64,000 nucleotides of DNA, taken from the NCBI GenBank assembly GCA_027922465.2, contig BQMF02000135.1, positions 62,001 to 126,000 of the forward strand, read 5' to 3'. Position 1 is the first letter of the stretch. The number at the start of each line of letters is the position of its first letter. A program made the translations under genes and the position numbers. This stretch comes from Turritopsis dohrnii. Taxonomy: Eukaryota > Cnidaria > Hydrozoa > Anthoathecata > Oceaniidae. A model generated the notes under the pieces. It made no database searches and was not told the origin of the DNA. It saw only the letters and a list, made by a program, of their open reading frames with translations. Positions 36,601-45,413 of the stretch are shown here, piece by piece.

Positions 36601-39600
36601 AATCAGGTTTGTTGTACCCTTTGGAAGAGTGGGTTCGCAGCCTTTTTGAATACAATCATATTGCAGTTGTAGATGCCACAAACCTTACTGAATGAAAAAA
36701 CAAATAAAAAGCATTTCCAGTCATACACCATTTTTAGTCTTGTGATCACCGTCGAGGTCAGACGTCTCTCCACAGCTGATCTTTCGGGCCAAAAGCCACG
36801 CCTTCATGATTTAAATCCCGGTTTTATACTAGCAGCTAATCTAACTCTGGTACGATTCTGCATTCATCACCGCTTCCGCTATATAAATGCCACCGAAAAC
36901 AAGGCAAAAGAAACTGATCAACATGTCTTCATCAAATTCTTCGATTCATTATTATGAAAACGCACTATCTCATCCTGATCCGTCATTCCCCGATAACGTC
37001 GATGAACTGCATGACATCCTTAAAGAATTGCGCGAATCCGTCGCCTGAGTTGAAGCAAATCAACAGCTATTTCGGACCGAAATCCTCACTGAGATAAGCA
37101 CCAACACAGGTAAAATTTTTGAAAAGATCTCTGAACTAGAAAAGAAAGTCCAAGATCAACAGGACAGAATTTACGAACTTGAATGTCAGGCTGCTGCGGA
37201 AAATCAGTACATACGCCGTAACAATATTGAAATCGCTGGGATACCAGACGACATTACCGATGATAATTTAGAAAACAAGGTAGTTGAGCTCTGTCAAAAT
37301 CTGAATGTCCCTATTGCTCCTAGTGACATAGAAGCATGCCATAGACTTCCAGCACCTAAAAAGAACCCTAAAGGTCTTCCTAAACGAACTATTGTTCGTT
37401 TCGTTAATCGGAAAAACTGCATGAAGCTCCTAAAAAAACGCAAAGAACTCAAAAACAAAAACTTTTCGTCAATCGGCCTTGACCGTTTCAATCTCTATAT
37501 CAATGAGAACTTATGTCCAGCTTACGTAGACATTTGGAAAGAATGTGTTGCGCTGCACAAGGAAGGGAAAATTGAACGTTATTGGACTTTTTATGGCGTG
37601 CCCCATATCAAAATCTCTGTAAACTCTAAGCCTGTGAAAATTTTCCACATGGATATCTTTGACGAGCTGTTTCCTGACTCTTCTACAGATGAGTAATCTT
37701 TTTTCATTTTCTGGTAAACTTATGTTTAAAGTAATCCAGCCTTTGTTTCGGGCGCCATTCTTGCTTATGGCACGATTGTTATTTGTTTGCGCCTCACAAA
37801 ATTTTAAAATGGCAGATTCTTCTTTGGGGGTAGCTGTTGTTGTTTGCTGCCTTTCTAGTTTTGACTACAAAATGCTGTTTCTCTGGCCATTTTTCTTGAT
37901 TTAGCATAAGTTTTGTGTTTGCTAGTGTCTCTACAAAATGCAAAAGTACTTCTGTGGGATATGTGACGGATTAATTAGGAAAAACTCTAAATCAATTTTT
38001 TGTGATTTTTGTCAAACTTGGGTTCATCCCAGATGTAATTTGCTAAGCTCCTCCGATTTTGACTCCCTATCCAAATCGAGTGAAGTCTGGTCATGTCTTA
38101 AGTGTAATTCTGAAACCCTCCCGTTTGGTTCTGATCATCTATCTGAAGAAAATTTCTTTTCATGCATAAATTCAACTTGTGCTCCACCTTCCGGACCTTC
38201 CTCTACTAGCAGTAGTGATGATGAGCAATTTTATGATAACATTGACTGCAAATATTACGATGTCAATTCCTTTCAATCAAAGCTTTCTCGCATTTTTAAA
38301 CCTGAATCAGGTCTTTCCTTTTTCCATTTAAATTGTAACTCCCTATCTCTGCATTTTGATGAAATTAATATCACTCTAAACCAATTAGGTCATAATTTTA
38401 GTGTACTAGGATTTAGTGAAACTAGGTCAAGTCATTCTACACCTGATTTAGAAAATTACACTCCTTACTTCAACACTGCCTCAGGAAAAGCTGGAGGTAC
38501 TGCACTTTACGTTTTATCCTCTCTAACTTCAGTTCCACGTAATGACCTCTCCAACATCCTTTTCGACCCTAAAAATCTTGAGTCAACATTTATAGAAATC
38601 CAAAGAGCCAGGCAATCTAACATCGTGGTTGGCTGTTTATACAAACATCCATTGATGGATATAAAAGATTTCGTTAATTTATTCCTAAATCCTTTTCTTG
38701 AAAAAATAAGCAAAGAACGCAAGCCACTAGTCCTTATGGGTGATTTCAACATTAACCTTTTAAATCAAAACACTGATCCAAATGTAAATTTTTTCTTAGA
38801 CTCTCTTCAGTCCCACTTTTTATTGCCTCACATAAATATTCCCACTCGTGTAACTCTAACATCTAAGACTCTAATTGATAATATTTTTATGAATCGTTCT
38901 TTAGGAAGTAATTCAATTTCTGGAAACCTAACTTTATCCATCTCCGATCATCTTCCACAGTTTTTATTATCTTTTACTGATGTAACTAAAAATGATGAAA
39001 AAAAATCAAATAACTTTTATAGAGATTGGAATAAACTTGATACAATAGGGTTTAAAAAAGATTTCAATGACATTAATTGGGATAATTTGTTTTTAACTGT
39101 AGATAATGTAAATAGTTCTTTTAACCTTTTCTTTGATAAATTAAACAAACTTGTGGATTCCCATGCTCCAATAAAAAAGATAAGTCGTAGGCAACTAAAA
39201 AACAAATCTAAACCATGGATAACAGCTGGTATAAGGAAATCAATTTCTTTAAGAAATTCCTATTACAAAAAATTCATTAATTCTAGTAATAAAGCCCTAA
39301 GTAAGCATTTTCATCACCTTTATAAATCATACCGTAATCGAATTGTCAACCTAATTAGAAACAGTAAGAAAAATCATTACAATCGTTACTTCCAGAAAAA
39401 TATTCGAAACAATAAAAAAATATGGGAAGGTATCAATGAAATCATCAACAAAAGAAGTAAAAAGAATTGCCCAAATAATCTCTCTCTTAAAGCTGATGGT
39501 AAGATCACCTCTGATCCACATTTAATTTCATATACATTCAACAACTACTTTTCTTCTATAGCTGATAACATTCGTGGCAACATCAAATACAGCTCCAAGA

Positions 39601-42172
39601 ATTTTAAAAATTATTTAAAAAACAGAAATCCTAAATCTTTCTTCTTCTCACCGGTCTTGCCAGCTGAAATAAATAAAATCATTACCTCTCGACATAACGA
39701 AATCTACTGGTCCTTATAGTATCCATAATGTATTACTAACCTCCTTGAGCAACAAATTCTCCATAGTATTAGCAAAACTATTTAATATGTCTCTCCAAAG
39801 TGGGGAATTTCCTACAATTTTGAAATCTTCTACAGTAATTCCTGTCTACAAAAACAAAGGGTCTCCCCTGGAAGTAATTAACTACAGACCCATATCCTTT
39901 CTCTCTAACGTGGATAAAATTTTTGAGAAACTTGTCTGTCACCGACTTCAGGCTTTTCTTGACAAATTTGAAATTTTGGCTGATAAGCAATTTGGATTCA
40001 GGAGTAGGCATTCTACTATTCATGCTCTTATCAGTTTGACTGAGAACATTCGAAAACACCTTGACAAAGGTAATTTTTCTTGCGGTGTATTCATAGACCT
40101 TCAGAAAGCATTTGATACTGTAGACCATGAAATTCTCTTGAGCAAACTAAACCACTATGGAATTAGAGGAATTGCTAACTCCTGGTTCAAATCCTATTTA
40201 TCAAATCGCTATCAATCTGTATCTGTTTCCAATGTTATGTCATCTTTCTCTAATAAAACATGGTGTGCCTCAAGGTTCTGTGCTTGGTCCACTATTATTT
40301 CTAATCTACATTAATGATCTTGCCAACTCAATCCTTCACTCAACTGTTTTTCATTTTGCTGATGATACTAGTCTTCTCTACTCTAGCCCTAATCTTAAAT
40401 CGATTAAAAAGCATATTAATATAGACCTCAAACAACTTCTACATTGGCTAAATGCTAACAAAATTTCTTTAAATGCTACTAAAACAGAGGTTATCCTTTT
40501 CAGACATAAAAATAAACAGCTTGACTACGATGTTAGATTAAAACTAAATGGGAGAATATTACATTTCACAAACTCTGTTCGGTATTTAGGAGTAATTCTC
40601 GACCCCCACCTTAACTGGGAAGCCCATTTTAGCTATCTTGCCCTAAAACTGAGGAAAACTAACGGTGCGCTCTCGATCCTGAGACACTTTTTGCCCAGGA
40701 ATATCTTAGTCAATACCTATCATAGTCTTTTTTCTTCTCATGCCAATTACGCTTGTCAAGTGTGGGGTCAAGCCCTACCAAAACAACATCGCATTATCAC
40801 GCTCCAAAAAACTGCCCTTCGCCTCATTTCTTTCTCTCATTTTAGACATACCTCAAAACCACTCCTTTATTCTCTAAAAATTCTCAGGGTTTCTGACTTT
40901 ATTTATCTATCCAATTTAATTCTTATATACGAAATTTTGAACTCTCTTGCACCTATTGACATTCGCAATCTTTTCGATCTACATTTCCTTCCAACAGCTC
41001 ACAACACTCGTGGCTCTTCTATCCGCCTCCTCTCCAGACCTTTGATCAGAACATCCATATTTGGTTTAAATTCGATTCACTATAAATGCATTATTTCTGG
41101 AACAACATGCAACACCAGTTGTCACAACATGATCTCTCTTCACTCAGCTTTGGTAAATTTAAATCCTATTGTAAAGAAATTCTCTTAAATCAATATTCTT
41201 CCTGATTACTTAATTACATATCCTGTTCTCTTTTTTGCATTCCGCTATTTATTGCTACTTTTTTTATTATTTGTTTATTTTCTTCTATTTATTGCTGATT
41301 TGTTTGTATATTTCTTCTCTGTCATTTTTTTTCTTTTTATAAAAATGAAAAAAAAAAAAAAAATTTTTCTTTTTTCTTTTTCTTTTTTTCTTTATTTCTT
41401 TATTTCTTTATTTTTACTAAACTAGTATATAGATTATAATAATACATCATTAATAGATCTATTTCTCCTTTGGTGGCCATCACTAGATTAGTTTTTGCTA
41501 TTTGGTGGTCTCCAATATAATAGTTATATGATTGCAATGTACTATAATCTATCAGAATAAATTACAAATTACAATTACAATTACAATTACAATTTGTCAT
41601 TTCTTCGGTAAAGGTCTTCTTAAGAGTGTGTAAAACCACAAGAAGACAAGGAATGCTTTTTTTTATAGTAGCAGTCGATGCGATGTGAGTTTTTTTATTG
41701 CAGGAAACCATTTCACCTCCAATCAAATGTGAGCGTTAAGAGGAAAACATCTCAAGAACCAATAGGGACAACCGCTATATTGGTGAAAGGGTGATGAAAA
41801 TATTTTAATCAAAAAATTTCTAGGGGATGAGTTTCATTTAACACATGGCTCACATGCGCAAGAGAGTCTTTACTTATTTATGAAATTATGCTGAAAAATC
41901 TTTACCCAAAATATCGATATATCATATAAAAAACCCAGAATTTCATCTTATTAAGTAGTAGATTATTTGGTTATTGTTGTTAGCTCCAAATAATCACTAC
42001 TTACATTCTTTCCAAAATGCTTGTTTACTGAATGCCCTGAGAACTACAATCAAACATAGTAAAGAATTTAAAATTAAGAAGGCAGGTGCCATTGACATTA
42101 TAAAAAATATTTTATTTTCTCATACTTACACTGCTTTGACTTAGTTGATGATCGTGATGTATTAACAAACAT
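18637..42172 (-). CDS. UNC79: UNC79, NALCN channel complex subunit (33 exons, 2,056 aa)
   Basis: Minus-strand exons from the ATG at 42172: 42172-42130, 35363-35243, 35086-34539, 33430-33073, 32997-32842, 32303-31859, 31786-31698, 31516-31402, 31129-30839, 30765-30507, 30326-30252, 29988-29699, 29499-29351, 29058-28901, 28823-28642, 28554-28329, 28278-28096, 28019-27674, 27591-27372, 26913-26665, 26579-26335, 26239-26198, 26126-26014, 25898-25813, 25619-25464, 21357-21292, 21221-21111, 20631-20542, 20463-20285, 20201-20009, 19597-19400, 19007-18963, 18780-18637. They total 6,171 nt, a whole number of codons. Matches to vertebrate UNC79 run end to end: KQFAAKVHGLKE at the start, GKDIANSLRYFS, a Cys-rich block (exon 4: FFCQYGSCNN, CQSC, CDNPDC, CEDC), WSRLTPSIYRLLQHD near the end. 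UNC79 is a HEAT-repeat-like scaffold that works with UNC80 on the NALCN sodium leak channel. It is shorter than the ~2,635 aa human protein, mostly in the disordered middle. Confidence 0.93.
21524..21800 (+). mobile_element. Degenerate Helitron-like fragment
   Basis: TCTTATATTATAATAGCGAG resembles the 5' end of the two Helitrons here. The segment CCCCAATCAAATGCGGC and the following AAAATATCTCAGGAACC parallel their interior and the fragment at 41.6-41.8 kb. No 3' end was found. It lies in an UNC79 intron. Confidence 0.4.
22063..23170 (+). pseudogene. THAP-domain gene relic, inside an UNC79 intron
   Basis: Plus-strand exon 22063-22270 starts MVNCTAFGFTNRS and contains FHKIPS. In another frame it gives ICSDHFEKRYF, the zinc-coordinating pattern of a THAP DNA-binding domain. 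A TGA and a frameshift break it before the donor at 22271. A second exon from 22473 continues in phase with KPKRFLTGNAVPTIFSF, the usual segment just after a THAP domain. Acidic exon-like segments follow (about 22661-22808, and about 22990-23150 preceded by a stop). THAP genes of this kind come from P-element or related transposons or from domesticated copies. Nothing recognisable as a transposase core follows up to 24.3 kb. Confidence 0.7.
23447..23493. repeat. Microsatellite, ATAAATC units
   Basis: About six imperfect 7-8 bp units of AAATCAT. Intronic. Confidence 0.8.
24470..25321 (+). mobile_element. Non-autonomous Helitron, copy 1 (852 bp)
   Basis: It begins TCTATATATTAATAGCCGAT directly after a host A and ends CTAG directly before a host T, the A/T junction used by Helitrons. 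A short perfect hairpin (GCCGCC TT GGCGGC) ends within the terminal CTAG. There is no target duplication and no coding capacity. It lies in the large UNC79 intron between 25464 and 21357. A second copy is at 35549-36543. Confidence 0.88.
33647..34291. mobile_element. PIF/Harbinger-type element with TAA target duplication
   Basis: Inverted ends AGCTTGTTTTCC, followed by CCAGTGAGATAT on both sides, flanked by TAA (33644-33646 and 34292-34294). The 3-bp TWA duplication is the PIF/Harbinger signature. An internal near-palindrome spans about 33765-33832. A MADF-like reading frame lies on the plus strand, as expected for the accessory DNA-binding protein of this superfamily. No DDE transposase is present, so it is non-autonomous. 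It sits in an UNC79 intron. Confidence 0.82.
33967..34126 (+). pseudogene. MADF/Myb-SANT-like ORF fragment in a transposon
   Basis: An open frame of about 50 codons reads SDLMKDESLSELVKKFSCLK, then TYREKDRVANAWKAVEGEYF. This fits the MADF pattern: leucines of helix 1, a Y-R/K-x-x-x-R turn, and AW in the recognition region. It may use an internal donor at GAAG/GTGAAT. Truncated after helix 3, so likely not functional. Confidence 0.55.
35549..36543 (+). mobile_element. Non-autonomous Helitron, copy 2 (995 bp)
   Basis: Same 5' end as copy 1 (TCTATATATTAATAGCCGAT after a host A at 35548) and same 3' end (GGCGGCTAG before a host T at 36544), with the hairpin weakened by changes. The interior is closely similar over most of its length, with indels making this copy longer. 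It lies in UNC79 intron 1, just upstream of the LINE. Confidence 0.88.
36923..37696 (+). pseudogene. LINE ORF1 (coiled coil plus RNA-binding-like domain), one stop
   Basis: The ATG at 36923 opens a frame of 257 codons to TAA at 37694-37696, broken by one TGA at 37046-37048 (codon 42). A heptad-rich coiled coil (KIFEKISELEKKVQDQQDRI) is followed by RRNNIEIAGIPDDI, EACHRLP and a basic KRTIVRFVNRKN stretch. That is the layout of L1-type ORF1 RNA chaperones, where the last part is RRM-like. The protein would bind element RNA. Confidence 0.75.
37938..41188 (+). pseudogene. LINE ORF2: PHD finger, endonuclease, reverse transcriptase; two frameshifts
   Basis: Frame 37938-39719 encodes an N-terminal PHD finger with all eight ligands (C6, C9, C22, C25, H30, C33, C53, C56). 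An apurinic-type endonuclease follows (LNCNSL, the Glu in FSETR, MGDFNIN near residue 267, ISDHLP near 336). Frameshifts near 39690-39720 and near 40250 move to the frames that carry the reverse transcriptase: INYRPISFLS, FGFRSRHST, FIDLQKAFDTVDH, GVPQGSVLGPLL and the catalytic FADDTSLL. The connection domain after it (NLNWEAHFSYLA, HSLFSSHANYACQVWG) is typical of non-LTR elements. Stop at 41186-41188. Both shifts are downstream of intact domains and look recent. Confidence 0.85.
41610..41800 (+). mobile_element. Degenerate Helitron-like fragment
   Basis: GCGATGTGAG, CCTCCAATCAAATGTGAGCG and AAAACATCTCAAGAACCAAT parallel the fragment near 21.64-21.73 kb and, more loosely, the interior of the two full Helitrons. 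No ends were identified. Confidence 0.35.
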
Positions 42173-43239
42173 CTTTTGATGCAATCATTTTTCTGCAAAA
42201 TAAAAACAAGAGTTTCACTAGAAATTACTTTAAAACTATACATCATACGTTGTTATCAATTTTTCATTCTTTGTTCTAATCTACTGCCCAGAAAAAACAA
42301 ACCAATTTTCAAAATGATAATAACAATGTATAAAGAAGAGATTTACAACAACAAAACTATTGCTTCAAAACTTGTTTTCAAATGACTTCTTTGGAAAGTT
42401 ATTATAGAACATTTTACAAGCAAAAGGATGGCTGGTGTAATGGGAGGACCTCTGCCAGTAATACTATCAGTAATACTATCAGGCATGTATTATCGAAATG
42501 GAGAACAAAGTAGTCAAAACAAGAAACCTGTTGTTTTACACATGGTCCATGCTAATTTTTTTAAAGATGATCAAATAAATGATTGCAACATTACCTATAC
42601 CTAAATGGTGCATAAGGATCTGCTTAATACACTATACTTTGCTTGCCCCAGCTGTTATGTAAACTACAGTTAGTTTTGCCTGAAGGTTTTTGAGTTTTTG
42701 TAATTTCAGGACAGCGAATTTGCACTTATTAAAACCCATTAAGCACAAAAACAATCTATCAACGTTGTTTCGATGTCGGTATAAATTGTTGCTTGACGGC
42801 AAAAAATGAGGCTATATGGTTATACGGATGATGTTCTGCAAAGGTCAAATGACTAAAAACAATGTTACATTGACATTGTATCATGGTCAAATAATCATTA
42901 ACGACGATGTGAAAACAGTAAAAATTTCTTGTCATTTTTTATTTATCTATTTATTTATGATCAACAATGCATCATCTACCCAAATTCCCTTACATTGCAT
43001 GGGTCGACACATTACCTCGAAACCAATGAGAAACAAAATATTTGGAAAATTTCGTGATGATGATTTGTAAAGTTTCAATTATATTGCTAATATTTTATCT
43101 TAAAAGTACTTAAAGACACATCACTTTCCGGTTTAATTCCAAAATTTCAATCATTTCTTTCAAAAGTTTCCATTTACAAACCACTACATTGTTTTTTAAC
43201 TTGGAAAACAGATCGTTTTTAGCCTTTTTAAGGCCTTAA

Positions 43240-43640
43240 AAATCGAAAACCTTTTCTCCGGTGCACTTTTCCCAAAATACTTTTCCTGACTTTCCCTGAT
43301 TTTAAGGAGTAAAAAAGGTATCATTTTCCCTGACTTTTCTCTAAAAATTCCCTGTTTTCCATGACTTTATTGCCTACTTAAACTGCCACAGAGTCAGGAT
43401 TACACATTCAGAATTATCAACAGGCAAGAGAAGGGATAAAACATTTCAAATTAAGATTGATGATATTACAATACTATGTTAGTTAGTAAACAAAATTATC
43501 ATTCAACAAAGTCAGTAATAAACACTGTTATAAACAATCAGATGAAATTTTTCCCTGACTTTCTCTGACCTAAAAGGCAAAAAAAACGTTTTTTCCCTGA
43601 CTTTCCCTGACTTTCCAGAAACTTCCTGTCAAACATAGTT
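43240..43640. repeat. Scattered CCCTGACTTT repeats
   Basis: At least seven copies of CCCTGA(C/T)TTT lie in two clumps, some as direct pairs such as CCCTGACTTTCCCTGACTTT. It probably belongs to a decayed transposon, but no ends can be defined. Confidence 0.6.
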
Positions 43641-43793
43641 TTTCTCCTGATTTTCTAGATGCTGTGAACCTTGCTTCACTTTAAAAACTGTTGTGTGGGC
43701 CCTGTTACAAATGATTTGTTGATGATATCATCAACTATCACAAAGCTGGTCATTTAGACTTTTTGAAACTACTAGCTAGCTTAAATAAAAATA

Positions 43794-45024
43794 GAGTGCC
43801 TGCTCCCCTAACCGATGATTCTGCAAAACGTGAACACACAGCTAAAAGGATTTATCACTACAATTGGTCATTCTAGATTTCAAATCAACAAGAACAAACA
43901 AGGAGAATAAGATTGATAATAAATACTGTCATTGTAAACATTCTCAAGGGTGATTTTACTCTTTCCGCTAACTTTTTCTTCTTTCCGCTAACTAATTTCA
44001 GGTTCATCAAAAGTGACACAAATAACAAAATTATATAGAATTAAGTGTTCACAATAGCAGTTTAATCCCTTTTCTCTCAATTTAAGTGCTTTTCTCCTTG
44101 TTTCTGTAGATATAAAACAACCAGACTTATAAAACTGCATGCCGTTACTGTTAGTTTTTTTAGAAAACAATAGTGCAGTCTCGACAAGTCAACTTTTGAT
44201 TGCAAAAAAATCTAGACACCTGTTGGGAATTGCACTATTGTAAGCATGCAGAGAGAGCTTTGAAAAAGTAATTATCGCAGCACAATCATCAATAAATTTT
44301 TTTCTAAGTTATGATCGCCCACTATTATAACATTTTTCAAATCAAAGTCGGACTTTTATGAAAGATTAACCCACACGTGAAGGAAATAAAAACAATGTGT
44401 CCTTTGGGTGAATGCAATAGTTTTACGAAAGAAAGAAATTTCACTGACATTTCTTGGACGAATCTATGGGATATATTATCAACACGGCATTTGCCGCTGA
44501 TTGAATGTTTGTGTGAAAAATTTAACTGCTTGAATAATCAAGCTGAAATCAGTGCTAACAAGAACAATTTTTGTTGCTATAGCAGAGAAAGGACACCTGG
44601 CTGGTTACAGAGAATTGCCTTACTGTAAACTTTGAATGATTTACTCACATACACGTTATATGCAAGAAAACTGTTTGTGTGGATAAGATCTCAGATGCTG
44701 GTAGCATTCAAGATGGCATCGGAATGTCAAGGAAACCGTATTTATGACATTGAATTTTGAAGCATTTATTTTTCAAGGAAGCCATTTTAAATAATTTTTT
44801 CACTATGATTGCTACAGATGGTAGAGAGTTTATTCTATATAAATCAGCAAGTATTTGCCAATTCGCTTTGAAACTTTTCATAACAATAGCTGAATGCGCG
44901 TATACTTTCAAATAAGAAGTTTTGTTTGATTTGTTATCTTTACTTTAAATCAAAGAAATAAACTATCAAACTCAAAGTTAGCGGCAAGCGGTACATAATA
45001 GCGGTAAAAGGGGAGCAGGCACTC
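43794..45024. mobile_element. DNA transposon with TA target site, 1.23 kb
   Basis: Inverted ends GAGTGCCTGCTCCCCT (left) and AGGGGAGCAGGCACTC (right), flanked by TA (43792-43793, 45025-45026). Subterminal TTTCCGCTAAC repeats on the left are answered by GTTAGCGGCAAGCGG on the right. It contains an 83-codon open frame (44377-44628) that I do not recognise and no transposase signature, so it is probably non-autonomous. Confidence 0.75.
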
Positions 45025-45413
45025 TAGTTCTTTTTTATTTCTAATTCAAAACAATACAGAGGATGTCAAGGGACACTTAAACGTAGTCGGGAAGGGGAAG
45101 TAAAACGATCAAAATAATACATTTAGGCACGATTTCAGAAATTTTTATTGTTTTTATGTTCACATCTTTCAAATGTAACATTCTCACGAAAACTTATTGC
45201 ACTTTACAGCATTATTCATATTTTGTGTTCCCTGACATGATTCTCAGCTCAAAAACATTTTGCTGAGTATGCAGAAATGGGAGTCTGGAAATGCGCAAGA
45301 CTGTTCTACCACCCAAGCCTTCTGCGCATATTTTGAAAATCACGAATAGAAGTGTGATATTGAAAAATTTAGATTGACAGGAAAAGAACTTATACACAGA
45401 TACCTTTTTTGTA

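Larger units (their letters stand above)
36700..41600 (+). mobile_element. LINE retrotransposon with two ORFs and (ACAATT)n tail
   Basis: It sits in UNC79 intron 1, antisense to that gene. Order: a 5' untranslated stretch of unclear start, an ORF1 relic (36923-37696), a gap, ORF2 (37938-41188), an AT-rich 3' UTR with long T runs, and a 3' tail of ACAATT repeats (about 41561-41597). Endonuclease and reverse transcriptase order and simple-repeat tail match the CR1/L2-like non-LTR group. The clade is a guess from sequence flavour. ORF1 has one stop and ORF2 two frameshifts, so this copy cannot move by itself. Confidence 0.85.
42173..45413. other. Divergent spacer between UNC79 and Rab8 starts
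   Basis: This holds both promoters, which I cannot place. From 43200 to 43640 it is littered with TTCCCTGACTTT-type repeats. From 43794 to 45024 it carries a DNA transposon listed separately. No third gene is supported. Confidence 0.6.

Noticed and set aside
44377..44628. 83-codon frame as a host gene
   Set aside because: It lies wholly inside the TA-flanked transposon at 43794-45024 and has no splice context or recognisable motif.
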